A DNA stretch of 64,000 nt from MH13 sp042140245 (GCF_042140245.1 NZ_CP159483.1:3038001-3102000); one strand, 5' to 3'. Shown: positions 51,106 to 60,234, counted from the first letter of the stretch. Made by a program: numbers and translations. The notes: a model not told the origin generated them from the letters alone.

Positions 51106-52317
51106 TCAGTTCAAGATACCATCAATGACAGCTTGGGCATCATCCAGTGCCTCTTGCGGTTCTTTTTGGCCTGTCAATGAGGACTGGATCGCATCTTGGA
51201 TGGCACGTGAGATGCGCGGCCATTCAGGATGTGGTCCACGGTTGGCAGCGTATTGGAGCTGTTCTGTGAACACACCAGCCGCTTCATCGATGCGCGCATC
51301 GCCAGTGGGTGCCAACGAAACGTCTGGACGCGGTGGCATGCGGGTAAATTCAGGCCACAGGCGGTCCATTTGACTGTCAAAATACTCTAGGAACGCAAAG
51401 GCCTCGTCTGGATGCTCGGTGTTGTCGAAGATGGCGAGGTTGAAGTCTCCCAAAGCCGATGCACGCGGGCCACCTTCTTCGCGTACAGGAAGCAGTGTTA
51501 CACCCCACTCAAACTGCGCATCAGATGCCATGCGGTTCAGCTCCCATGGACCAGAGATCACCATGGCCGCGTTGCCGCCATTGAACGTACCGGTGGAATC
51601 CCACTGGCCGCGGGTCAGGGTGTCCGGGCTTGTAAGACCTTCATCAAGAAGCGTTTTCCAGAAGGCAAGTGCGTCAGCTGCACCATCACCATTGACCTGT
51701 TCAAACGAGCCGCCGGTCATTTGCAGCCAGGGCAAGAACTGGAACGTACCTTCTTCAGACGCTTTGGCGGAGAAGGCGATGCCGTAAACGTCATTGTCAG
51801 GATCGGTCAGCGCACTGGCAGCTTCGTAAAGCTCGTCCCAAGTTGTCGGGGGGCTATCGGGGTCAAGGCCAGCGGCTTCAAACAGGTCCTTGTTGTAGTA
51901 GAGCGCGATGGTGTTGGAGGCGCGCGGAATGCCGTAAACACCGCCGTCCCATGTGAAGGATGATCGTGGGCCGGGGAAGTAATTGTCCATGTCGATCTGA
52001 TCGGACCCAGCCGCCAAATCGGTGAGGTCCAAGAAAGCGCCCCGTGCGGCAAAGGCTGCATGATCGGGATTGTCGATTGAGATAATATCCGGGTTGGTGC
52101 GTGTTGCGAACGCACGCAGCGTTTCGGTCACGATGTCATCGAAACGAATTTCGCGGACTTCAATGGTGATCCCATTGTCCATTTCAGAAAACTCGCCCGC
52201 AAAGGTCGCCTCAGCACCTGTTGCGCTTTCGGTCCAAAGGGTTAGTGTCACATCTTGCGCTATGGCGGTCGATGTGAGGAGCGCTGAGAACGCCAGCGCT
52301 GTGAAGGTACGTTTCAT
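51106..52317 (-). CDS. Extracellular carbohydrate-binding protein (MalE/UgpB-like)
   Basis: The periplasmic receptor of 403 residues has a Sec signal (MKRTFTALAFSALLTSTAIA-Q). The mature protein begins DVTLTLWTESATGAEATFA, and VYGIPRASNTIALYYNKDLF and LNRMASDAQFEWGVTLLPV are typical of SBP_bac_1. The ligand is unknown but is probably an oligosaccharide, given the GH31 glycosidase immediately upstream (57 bp) in the same transcript. Confidence 0.93.
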   Translation of the reverse strand: MKRTFTALAFSALLTSTAIAQDVTLTLWTESATGAEATFAGEFSEMDNGITIEVREIRFDDIVTETLRAFATRTNPDIISIDNPDHAAFAARGAFLDLTDLAAGSDQIDMDNYFPGPRSSFTWDGGVYGIPRASNTIALYYNKDLFEAAGLDPDSPPTTWDELYEAASALTDPDNDVYGIAFSAKASEEGTFQFLPWLQMTGGSFEQVNGDGAADALAFWKTLLDEGLTSPDTLTRGQWDSTGTFNGGNAAMVISGPWELNRMASDAQFEWGVTLLPVREEGGPRASALGDFNLAIFDNTEHPDEAFAFLEYFDSQMDRLWPEFTRMPPRPDVSLAPTGDARIDEAAGVFTEQLQYAANRGPHPEWPRISRAIQDAIQSSLTGQKEPQEALDDAQAVIDGILN

Positions 52318-52374
52318 GGGTATCTCCCTTGTTTGTGTGTGGGCGGGCGCCTCAACAGCGCTCTTCTTTTGGTT

Positions 52375-54453
52375 TCAGGGGGTTAGGGCGGGGAAAGCTT
52401 GTGTGAACCGATGAGCAGCGGCTGCGCGAACGAAAACGCCTGGCTGTCCGAACGGCGCATCAACACTGGCGCCGGTACCACCATCGTGAGTCTCGCCGGA
52501 CCAGACATGCACCCAGGTTTCGCCATCTGGTAGATCAACAGTGATGGATCGCTCGCCAGGGTTCAAAACGGGCGCAATCAAAAGATCAGGCCCAAGCATG
52601 TAGCTCGTGCCATCGGCGCCAGCATCTGTGTCAAAATGATAGAAAAGCGGCGCCATGACCGGGTCACCAGTTTGTGCATAGGTGGCAAAAACGCCTTCCA
52701 GATAGTGGCGTAGTGCCTCGCGCACGCGGAGCAACTCGGTCAGGATGGCTTCAATCTCCGGCCCGTAAGACCAGACCTCGTTGGGTCCACCGGTGTTGGT
52801 GAAGATGTTGAAGGTATCTTGGCCGTAGGTTACCTCTTCGCCCGGTCCTGGGGCAGGCACACCCTCCGGCACACGGAAGCCATGCAAACGGCAAATGGGC
52901 GAGAAGACACCGAACTCAAACCAGCGAACGAGCAACTCGCGAAACTCTTCTGATTCTCCATGCCCGTCGTAAAAACCGCCAATGTCGGTCGTCCACCAAC
53001 CAAGGCCTGACATCCCAGCATGCAGACCGGCAGGAAGCTGGGCGCGGAACCAATCCCAATCAGACCAGACGTCGCCGGACCATAGGATCACGCCATGCTG
53101 CTGCGAGCCGGCCCAAGCTGAACGACAAAGCAGAACGCCATCTTCGTGACCTGCATCAGTCAGGCCTTTGCGGTAATTCTCCTCGTGAAGGAGCGGATAA
53201 CCACAGAGCATTTCGGCACCATTGCCCAAAGACGTCCGGACGTTCTCCGGGTGGGCAGGCCGCATCTCTGGCTCGCACGCATCCAGCCAGAAATGCTTGA
53301 TGCCGTGGGCCACGTAATTCTCTTTGACCAAATCCCAGTGAAAGGCTCGTGCGTCGGGGTTGAACGCATCGTAATAGGTGAAAAAACCCGCGCCGAACGG
53401 GTCTTTGTCTGGGAACGGAATCATGACCGGTGAGCCGCGCTCGGAGGTGAAGATCAGACCACGCTCGGTCATCTGTTTGTAGTGCTCAGAGGAAGCTGAG
53501 ACTGTTGGCCAAATCGAGACCATGAGCTCAACACCCATGGATTTGAGCTCATCGACCATGGCTTTGGGGTCGGGCCATTCAGAGGGGTCGAACTTCCATT
53601 CCCCTTGGCGTGTCCAAGCAAAAAAATCGATCACGATGCAGGACAGTGGCAAGCCACGCGCTTTGTACTCGCGCGCCACCGACAGCAGCTCTTCCTGCGT
53701 GCGGTAGCGCAGTTTGCACTGCCAGAAGCCAAGCGCCCAATCAGGAATGTCGGGCGATTTGCCTGTCGCCATGATGTAGTTGCGCACGATCTCTTGGGTC
53801 GTGTCGCCAGCTGTGACCCAGTAATCCAGACCATTGGTGGCCTCAGCCGTCCAGCGGGTCACGTTGGAAGCAAATTCAGCGCGGCCAACGGCAGGATTGT
53901 TCCAGAGAAAACCATAACCGCGCGAGGAGACGACGAATGGGATCACCACATGGGCGTTCTGTTGCAAGAGCGTGGTTGAGACGCCCTTCAGGTCCATCTT
54001 GCCGTGTTGCGGCTGGCCTAGGCCCCACAGTTTTTCGCCGTCATAGGCTTTGAACTGCTGTTCCAATTTCCATGAGCCGGATGCGATGGCCTTGAAGTTG
54101 CGTGGACGTGGCCCTGCAAAGTGAGAACGTGTTTCCGATAGAAGCTCCTCGCCGCTGTCAGACCGCAGAAAACGGATCATCAGTTCGCGACGGACTTCAG
54201 CACCGTAGCGCACTTTGATCCAAAGCTCGGCGCGGATATGGCCACGCGTAATGGAGGCTTTTTCGCCCTCGATGGTTATCTGAGAGCTTTGCCCATCGAC
54301 AGCCAACAGCGCATCGACATGTGGTTCGGCAAGCGTTCGGCCTGGCCGCGAACGCACGCGCAGGGCATCCGTGCCCCACGGCTCGATGAGTAGTGTTTCA
54401 GCCTGAAAACTACAGACAAGTGCAACCCCATCTTGGGTGAACAAAGAGGTCAT
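52375..54453 (-). CDS. GH31 alpha-glycosidase (alpha-xylosidase or alpha-glucosidase), first copy
   Basis: The 692-residue enzyme belongs to glycoside hydrolase family 31. The N-terminal galactose-mutarotase-like part (1-230) is followed by the catalytic barrel with PDWALGFWQCKLRYRTQEEL, the nucleophile segment FWLDACEPEMRP (Asp near 391), and the acid/base segment LWSGDVWSDWDWF (Asp near 461); GWWTTDIGGFYDG and ICRLHGFRVP complete the site. No signal peptide is present, so it acts in the cytoplasm on imported substrate. It follows the SDR stop directly: GTG 54456 and ATG 54453 are both possible. Choice between alpha-xylosidase and alpha-glucosidase is inferred from xylA in the regulon. Confidence 0.93.
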   Translation of the reverse strand: MTSLFTQDGVALVCSFQAETLLIEPWGTDALRVRSRPGRTLAEPHVDALLAVDGQSSQITIEGEKASITRGHIRAELWIKVRYGAEVRRELMIRFLRSDSGEELLSETRSHFAGPRPRNFKAIASGSWKLEQQFKAYDGEKLWGLGQPQHGKMDLKGVSTTLLQQNAHVVIPFVVSSRGYGFLWNNPAVGRAEFASNVTRWTAEATNGLDYWVTAGDTTQEIVRNYIMATGKSPDIPDWALGFWQCKLRYRTQEELLSVAREYKARGLPLSCIVIDFFAWTRQGEWKFDPSEWPDPKAMVDELKSMGVELMVSIWPTVSASSEHYKQMTERGLIFTSERGSPVMIPFPDKDPFGAGFFTYYDAFNPDARAFHWDLVKENYVAHGIKHFWLDACEPEMRPAHPENVRTSLGNGAEMLCGYPLLHEENYRKGLTDAGHEDGVLLCRSAWAGSQQHGVILWSGDVWSDWDWFRAQLPAGLHAGMSGLGWWTTDIGGFYDGHGESEEFRELLVRWFEFGVFSPICRLHGFRVPEGVPAPGPGEEVTYGQDTFNIFTNTGGPNEVWSYGPEIEAILTELLRVREALRHYLEGVFATYAQTGDPVMAPLFYHFDTDAGADGTSYMLGPDLLIAPVLNPGERSITVDLPDGETWVHVWSGETHDGGTGASVDAPFGQPGVFVRAAAAHRFTQAFPALTP

Positions 54454-54456
54454 CAC

Positions 54457-55212
54457 TTATCCAATCGCAAGGTAGGCACCATCAAGAATGATGGCGGTTC
54501 CAGACATGTAGTCAGCCTCATCTGAGGCGATGAAAGCGGCAACCGCGGCAACTTCTTCAGGCTGCGCCGCACGGGCTGCGGGTATGCCCGCAATCACCTC
54601 GTCCATGACATCTTGAGGTATGGCCTTCACCGCTTCGGTCTCAATCAAACCAGGCGCGATGGCCACGGCGCGAATGTCCGGTGCGTGATCGAGCGCAAGA
54701 GATCGGGTCATTGCGAGCACGGCGCCCTTGGTGGCTTGGTAAGCTGAAAAGCCCTTCTCACCGACAAAGCTCTGCACAGACGCAGTGTTGACGATGACGC
54801 CCTTGGAGCCTTGAAGCCGCATTTGCTCAACGGCCACCTTTGCGCCCATCCAATAGCCACGAATGCCAACGCCGGTGATGGCGTTGAACTCGTCTAGTGT
54901 CTGTTCATGAATGGGTTTGAAGACGGCGGTGAAGGCGTTGTTGTGCCAGATATCAATCCGGCCAAAGCGCTCGACGGTGGCGGCGGCCAGCGCCCTCACC
55001 TGCTCTGGTTCGGCCATATCGGTCAGTTGAAAGGCCGCTCCAATGCTATCGGCAACGTCTGCGCCCTTGGGATTGATATCGGCGATCATGACGTGCGCGC
55101 CCTCTTGAGCAAAGCGTTCAGCGCATGCCCGACCAATGCCTTCGGCACCGCCTGTGATGACATACACTTTGCCTTGATGGCGATCAGCAACGGGAAACAT
55201 CCGAGCGGCCAT
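54457..55212 (-). CDS. SDR-family oxidoreductase
   Basis: The classical SDR has 251 residues with the cofactor motif VITGGAEGIGRACAERFA, ADINPKG (favouring NAD over NADP by the Asp after strand 2), HNNAF, and catalytic ASVQSFVGEKGFSAYQATKGA where Tyr and Lys are spaced as Y-x3-K. The substrate is unknown, but the operon context suggests a sugar or sugar acid. The ATG overlaps the EthD-like gene's stop (ATGA), and it abuts the GH31 gene. Confidence 0.93.
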   Translation of the reverse strand: MAARMFPVADRHQGKVYVITGGAEGIGRACAERFAQEGAHVMIADINPKGADVADSIGAAFQLTDMAEPEQVRALAAATVERFGRIDIWHNNAFTAVFKPIHEQTLDEFNAITGVGIRGYWMGAKVAVEQMRLQGSKGVIVNTASVQSFVGEKGFSAYQATKGAVLAMTRSLALDHAPDIRAVAIAPGLIETEAVKAIPQDVMDEVIAGIPAARAAQPEEVAAVAAFIASDEADYMSGTAIILDGAYLAIG

Positions 55213-55541
55213 CAGGCGACGCTCTTCGGCAGAATCACGTGCTCGTCGACGACCAAAAATTCCAAATGGTCGAGGAAATTCTCGGTGTCTTTGCCCGCAA
55301 TGTCGTTCTCTGGCGAAGCAAGCCCGGCGTCCATCGCCTCTCGGCTATCGAACCAGATTTCCGCCGACCCGTCATAGTCTGCAGGGGGCATGCCGCCTGC
55401 ATCACCAGCTATGTTGATACGATACCCGCGCATACCTGGAATGGCCGCAGCAAGCGGTGCATGAACGTTCACCCAGTAGTCGGCAAATGCCGTCTTCGAC
55501 AGGCTCGCTTTGCGGCGCACAAGGGCGACGAGCTTGATCAT
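55212..55541 (-). CDS. EthD-domain protein
   Basis: The protein is 109 residues from ATG 55541 (MIKLVALVRRKASLSKTAF), which follows GGGAGG. The dimeric alpha-beta barrel fold of EthD proteins is indicated by F-x-x-Y-W-x-x-x-H-A-P-L (FADYWVNVHAPLAAAIPGMR) and a YRINIAG region with the ADYDGSAEIWFDSREAMD segment. EthD proteins act as small auxiliary or heme-related enzymes; the role here is unknown. It is the first gene of a nine-gene minus-strand run beginning 54 bp from the palindromic operator at 55595. Confidence 0.88.
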   Translation of the reverse strand: MIKLVALVRRKASLSKTAFADYWVNVHAPLAAAIPGMRGYRINIAGDAGGMPPADYDGSAEIWFDSREAMDAGLASPENDIAGKDTENFLDHLEFLVVDEHVILPKSVA

Positions 55542-55594
55542 GCAACCTCCCATTTATCGTTGCGCATACTTCACGACAAATGGACGATTGCGTC

Positions 55595-55612
55595 AATACA
55601 AACCTTTGTATT
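55595..55612. promoter_or_regulatory. LacI-family operator between lacI and the ethD run
   Basis: AATACAA-ACCT-TTGTATT has the same half-sites as the site at 40802. It lies 54 bp before the ethD-like gene and 89 bp before the lacI start, so it can act on both. Binding by the LacI homologue is inferred. Confidence 0.8.
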
Positions 55613-55700
55613 TTTGCTTTCCGGAAAATTTCCGGTGTAAAAGAAGGCTCTCAACGGGCGATCAGAATCACCACACTGCTGGCTTATGGAGGTCGCGTAC

Positions 55701-56721
55701 ATGCCGCATCGCGTTGGATTGAAACATATTGCCGAGCATCTTGGTCTCGATGTGTCCACGGTCTCGCGCGCACTGCGTTCCGATCCAAGGGTGAAGCCTG
55801 AAACATCAGAGGTTATCCGTGATGCCGCGCAACGTATGGGCTACCGACCCAATGCGATGGCGCGGGCTCTGAAAGGTGGGATGACCAATCGCGTGGCTGT
55901 GTTGCTCTCCCCACCGCAACAGCGATTTGCCTCGCCAATTTTCTTGGAATTGCTTTCGACATTGGATCAACGTTTGCGTGGCACCGGTCGCAGTCTGGCA
56001 GTGTTCGCAGCACAAGAGCGTGATGAAGAGATTGATATCGTGCGTGCGGTTGTCGAAGACCGGCTGGCCGATGCCATCGTGCTTGGCCGAACACGGCAGG
56101 ACGATCCACGCGTCGCCTATCTTATCGAGGCAGGCTTTCCGTTCGTGACCTTTGGCCGAACTGGATGGGAGCGTGAGCACCCTTGGGTGGAGATCGATTA
56201 TGCGCGCGCGGGCGAAGTCGCAGTTGAAGCGCTTGCCTCGGCCAAACCAGATTCCTTGCACATTCTCTCAGCACCTGAGGGTTTGCGCTTTGCGGACAAC
56301 TATGTTGCTGGTGCTAAGCGTGCTGCATCGAAGAACGGCCTTACCAATGTGCACACCCATCGCATCGAGATGACCGAAGCGATGGGAGAAGAAGCCGCTA
56401 TGGGGCTGCTGCAACCTGGAGCGCGCATTGCCCTGGCATGCATTCAAGAACTCTCTGGCCTTTGGTGTTTTCCGCGCTGCTGCCAAACTCGGCGTGAAAC
56501 TTGGAGAGGAAGCCGCTGTGTTTGGTGGTCAAAACTTCCCCGGTTCAGAACACACAGCCCCTCCCCTTTCGACATTCTCAACCGAAGACAATCGCGTGGC
56601 CGAGTTACTCAGCGATATCATGCTTCGGCGGCTTGACGGGCCGCGAGATGATGATGATCTGGAGGGGCAAGTGATTGAGCCGCGCGCCTTGCTTCGTGGC
56701 TCCCACCTCCTGTCTGCCTAA
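55701..56721 (+). pseudogene. LacI-family regulator gene interrupted by a one-base frameshift
   Basis: The intact part from ATG 55701 (MPHRVGLKHIAEHLGL, GGAGGT seven bases upstream) has the LacI HTH DVSTVSRALRSDPRVKP and MGYRPNAMARALKGG, then the sugar-binding core with VAVLLSPPQQRFASPIFLEL, VVEDRLADAIVLGRT and VTFGRTGWERE. Near 56442-56450 the frame moves by +1: residues ...ALACIQ continue in frame 3 as nonsense to a stop at 56636, while the next frame gives NSLAFGVFRAAAKLGV and runs to 56721, which restores a normal LacI C-terminus (NRVAELLSDIMLRRLDG). An extra base, for instance G448 of that codon region (56448), explains it. The restored protein would be about 339 residues. It may be a real mutation or a sequencing error. 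Confidence 0.85.
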
Positions 56722-58019
56722 ACGAAACGGTTCCAGAGATTTTCCAGTCGCTCCTGCCTGCCTGATCGCGGCTGAGGATTGATGGATTGCTTGCGAACAC
56801 GCTGTTCGATGCTGCTAAGATCGGACGTCAGCATTGACGCGTTTTCTGGCGCGTTCCAGCCCGCATATCTCTCGTTGCGCGCCGCTTCCAAGCTACCGTT
56901 CTCAAAAAGGGCGTAAGCTGCTTTCAGCGCCCGCGCGCAAACGTCCATAGCACCGGCATGGGAGAGAACAAGGTCATCTGGGTCCAGGGACTGGCGGCGC
57001 AGTTTGGCATCAAAATTGGTGCCGCCTGTGGTGAACCCTCCAGCTTTTAGAATCTCGTAGTAAGCACGCGCCATTTCCGGCACAGAGTTGGGGAACTGAT
57101 CGGTGTCCCAGCCCGACTGGTAATCGTTCCGATTCATGTCGATAGAGCCAAGAATGCCGAGCGATGCGGCCAGAGCAAGCTCGTGCTCAAAGGAATGACC
57201 GGCCAGGATGGCGTGGCCTTGCTCGATGTTCAGCTTAACATCGTTCTCCAGCCCAAAGCGCTTAAGAAAACCGTATACGGTGGCTACATCATAATCATAC
57301 TGATGTTTGGACGGTTCTTGTGGTTTTGGCTCGATCAGGATTGTGCCGTCAAAACCGATCTTGTGTTTGTACTCCACTACCATTGCAAGGAACCGACCTG
57401 CCTGCTCAGCTTCCCGACTAAGGTCAGTGTTGAGCAAGGTTTCATAGCCCTCACGTCCGCCCCACAACACATAGTTCTCGCCACCCAGCTTATGGGTGGC
57501 ATCCATGCAGGTTTTCACCGTTGCGGCGGACCAGGCGAACACATCTGGGTCAGGATTCGTGGCAGCACCGGCCATGAACCGGCGGTGGGAGAAAAGGTTG
57601 GCTGTACCCCAAAGCAGCTTGGTTGAAGACGTCTCCATCTTCTGCGCGAAATAGTCGGTGATGGCCTCTAAATTGCGCGTGTTCTCAGCGAAGTCTGCAC
57701 CTTCTGGCCGCACATCAGCGTCGTGAAAACAGAAGAATGGCGCATCCAAGATATCAAACATCTCGAACGCCACATCCGCTTTGAGCTTGGCAAGCTCCAG
57801 CGTATCGCCAAACCATGGTCGATCAAATGTCTGCCCGCCAAACGGGTCGCCGCCAGGCCAAGCGAAGGAATGCCAATAGGCAACCGCAAAACGCAGATGC
57901 TCGCGCATCGTTTTGCCGCCCAACATTTCATCTGGATTGTAATGGTGAAATGCAAACTCGTTTTGACTGTCCGGGCCTTCATAACGCAGCTTGGGAATGC
58001 CATGGAAAAAGTCAGTCAT
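56718..58019 (-). CDS. xylA: Xylose isomerase
   Basis: XylA converts D-xylose to D-xylulose. The 433-residue protein has the family II layout: MTDFFHGIPKLRYEGPDSQN, HLRFAVAYWHSFAWPGGDPFG, the catalytic His/Asp region FFCFHDADVRPEG, metal ligands in ILIEPKPQEPSKHQYDYD and GHSFEHELALAASLG, and DMNRNDYQSGWDTDQFPN. The product ends after QERLENLWNRFV. It is divergent from the second GH31 gene and converges with lacI by a four-base overlap, supporting the restored lacI frame. No xylulokinase gene is in the window. Confidence 0.97.
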   Translation of the reverse strand: MTDFFHGIPKLRYEGPDSQNEFAFHHYNPDEMLGGKTMREHLRFAVAYWHSFAWPGGDPFGGQTFDRPWFGDTLELAKLKADVAFEMFDILDAPFFCFHDADVRPEGADFAENTRNLEAITDYFAQKMETSSTKLLWGTANLFSHRRFMAGAATNPDPDVFAWSAATVKTCMDATHKLGGENYVLWGGREGYETLLNTDLSREAEQAGRFLAMVVEYKHKIGFDGTILIEPKPQEPSKHQYDYDVATVYGFLKRFGLENDVKLNIEQGHAILAGHSFEHELALAASLGILGSIDMNRNDYQSGWDTDQFPNSVPEMARAYYEILKAGGFTTGGTNFDAKLRRQSLDPDDLVLSHAGAMDVCARALKAAYALFENGSLEAARNERYAGWNAPENASMLTSDLSSIEQRVRKQSINPQPRSGRQERLENLWNRFV

Positions 58020-58081
58020 ATCGAGCCCTTCTGTTCAAAATGTAGCGCTTTTAAAGGATGGCGCGCCATTTCAATCAGGTC

Positions 58082-58099
58082 AATACAAACGTTTGCCAA
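58082..58099. promoter_or_regulatory. Degenerate LacI-family operator between xylA and the second GH31 gene
   Basis: AATACAA-ACGT-TTGCCAA keeps the left half-site, the central CG and the TTG of the right half-site seen at 40802 and 55595, and contains the palindrome CAAACGTTTG (58086-58095). It lies 62 bp from the xylA start and 53 bp from the GH31 start, so it could control both divergent genes. Confidence 0.65.
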
Positions 58100-58152
58100 A
58101 ACGCAACCCCGCCCCTAATCTGCAAGGAAATCTGACAAGGAGAATGCAGTCA

Positions 58153-60171
58153 ATGCCAACAGTGTTTGAACAGATCGGTGATCGAGTTGTCGCCCGTCTG
58201 GGTGGCGAAACGATCTGGCTGGAGCCATGCGGAACCAATGGCGCGCGGGTTCGCACAACACGCAATCGCGCAATCGATGAGCATGCGATCTCCGCGCTTT
58301 TGGAAACCGATGCGCCAGACACATCTTGGGACATCGACGAGGATGCGGCAGCTTTGACCAATGGGCGTTTGCGCGCTGAGCTGCGTTTGCTTGCCCGCGG
58401 CATGGGACCAGCGCTTGAGCTGCGCTTTGTTGATGCCGTTACCGGAGCGCTGCTTCTTGAGGAAGAAATGCCGCATATCTTGTGGCCAGCGAGCCGACAC
58501 TACAAACCACAAGAGGGTGACCTTTGGCACGTTGAACAGCGCTTCAAAGCCCGTGATGGCGAGCAGTTTTTTGGCTTGGGTCAGCATCAACACGGTAAGT
58601 TTGATCAAAAGGGCTGCGTGGTAGATTTGGCGCAAGCCAACACCGAGATCTCGATCCCTTTTCTGGTATCTTCATGCGGTTATGGCCTGATCTGGAACAA
58701 CCCAGGCGTTGGCCGTGTGGAACTGGCGGAAAACCGCTCGCTGTGGGTGATGGATGCGACAGCTCAGCTGGACTATGTCGTCATCGCTGGTGAGACGCCT
58801 GCTTCTATCTTGAACGATTACACCGCCCTCACCGGCAGGCCGCCAGAACTGCCAGACTGGGCGCTGGGCTTTTGGCAGTGCAAGCTGCGCTACAAGACGC
58901 AAGAGGAGGTGCTGGAGATTGCTCGCGAACATAAGCGGCGAGGCCTGCCGCTTGACTGTCTGGTGATCGATTTCTTCCACTGGACCAAGATGGGTGAGTG
59001 GCGGTTTAACGCTCAAGACTTCCCCGATCCATCAGCTATGGTCGCCGAACTGCGCGCGATGGGCGTGACGCCCATGGTTTCGGTTTGGCCGTCGGTAAAC
59101 GCCAACGCCGAAACCTGGGGCGAGCTGCACGACAATGGCTGGATGGTGCAAAGCAAGCGCGGCGCATTGGACGGGATGATCTTTTATGACCGTGAGCCGG
59201 ACGCGATGAATGCCCTCGCCTATTATGATGCAACCCATCCCGATGCGCGCGCTTTCCACTGGTCGCGCGTCAAAAAAGGCTATGCCGATCACGGCATTCA
59301 TGCCTTTTGGCTCGATGCAAATGAGCCGGAAATGTACCCCATGCACCGCGACAATTTGCGGTTCTGGGCTGGTGATGGACAGGCGGTGGCCAACGTCTAC
59401 CCGGTGGAGCATCAAAAGGGCTACGCCAAAGCGTTTCAAGATGAAGGCTTTGAGGATGGGGTGATGCTCTCGCGATCAGCTTGGCTGGGCACACAGCGTT
59501 ATCCAGTGGTGGTCTGGTCAGGCGATGTAAAATCGACCTTTGCTGATTTCCGTCGTCAGATCCGAGCGGGCCTCAACATGGCGATGAGCGGTATTCCGTG
59601 GTGGACGACTGACATTGGCGGCTTCAAGGGTGGCGACGTGAATGATCCAGCCTTTCACGAACTGCTGATCCGTTGGTTTCAGTTTGGCGCGCTCTGCCCA
59701 ATTTTCCGGTTGCACGGCTTCCGCAAAGATGCCTCGCGCGATGAGCGGTTTGGCGAGCTGTTTTCATTTGGCGGAGCAGACAATGAGGTCTGGTCATTCG
59801 GTGATGATGTGTACGCAATTCTTGAACGCTACATGCACCTGCGAGAGCGGCTGAAACCTTATCTGAGAGCCTGTCGTGCTGAAGCGACTGCAACTGGTAC
59901 GCCGGTTATGCGCCCACTTTTGTTCGGCTTCCCTGATGACCCGAGCTGTTGGACCCAGGACGATAGCTACTTGCTCGGCCCTGATTTGCTTGTGGCGCCC
60001 ATTCTGGAAGCTGATGCGACCAGTCGAGAGGTTTACTTGCCCAAGGGTACTGACTGGGAAGACGCCTGGACCGGCACACAGCATCAAGGTGGCCAGACCT
60101 TCACCACTGATGCACCACTTGATCGGATCCCGGTTTTCAAACGGGCCGGCAGCGATGTGCGCTTGGTTTAG
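58153..60171 (+). CDS. GH31 alpha-glycosidase (probable alpha-xylosidase), second copy
   Basis: The 672-residue enzyme starts at ATG 58153 (MPTVFEQIGDRVVARLGGET), ten bases after AAGGAG; an ATG at 58144 is too close to that site. It aligns over its length with the first GH31 protein in this island. The catalytic segments are AFWLDANEPEMYP with Asp near 388 and VVVWSGDVKSTF with Asp near 458, plus GIPWWTTDIGGFKGGDV and FRLHGFRKDASRDER. No signal peptide is visible, so it is cytoplasmic. It is divergent from xylA across the operator at 58082, which favours release of xylose as its product. Confidence 0.93.
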   Translation: MPTVFEQIGDRVVARLGGETIWLEPCGTNGARVRTTRNRAIDEHAISALLETDAPDTSWDIDEDAAALTNGRLRAELRLLARGMGPALELRFVDAVTGALLLEEEMPHILWPASRHYKPQEGDLWHVEQRFKARDGEQFFGLGQHQHGKFDQKGCVVDLAQANTEISIPFLVSSCGYGLIWNNPGVGRVELAENRSLWVMDATAQLDYVVIAGETPASILNDYTALTGRPPELPDWALGFWQCKLRYKTQEEVLEIAREHKRRGLPLDCLVIDFFHWTKMGEWRFNAQDFPDPSAMVAELRAMGVTPMVSVWPSVNANAETWGELHDNGWMVQSKRGALDGMIFYDREPDAMNALAYYDATHPDARAFHWSRVKKGYADHGIHAFWLDANEPEMYPMHRDNLRFWAGDGQAVANVYPVEHQKGYAKAFQDEGFEDGVMLSRSAWLGTQRYPVVVWSGDVKSTFADFRRQIRAGLNMAMSGIPWWTTDIGGFKGGDVNDPAFHELLIRWFQFGALCPIFRLHGFRKDASRDERFGELFSFGGADNEVWSFGDDVYAILERYMHLRERLKPYLRACRAEATATGTPVMRPLLFGFPDDPSCWTQDDSYLLGPDLLVAPILEADATSREVYLPKGTDWEDAWTGTQHQGGQTFTTDAPLDRIPVFKRAGSDVRLV

Positions 60172-60185
60172 AGAAGGCTGAACAT

Positions 60186-60211
60186 AAAAAAGGGCGGCCA
60201 ATTGGCCACCC
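60186..60211 (-). terminator. Terminator of the TRAP operon
   Basis: On the minus strand GGGTGGCC-AATT-GGCCGCCC makes an 8-bp stem with one G-U pair, followed by TTTTTTATG. It lies 23 bp past the dctP stop. The gene on the other strand (GH31) ends 14 bp before the T-run, so the structure may also serve it, though without a plus-strand T-run. Confidence 0.8.
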
Positions 60212-60234
60212 TTCCCCGTTGTTGATGTCCAGAT

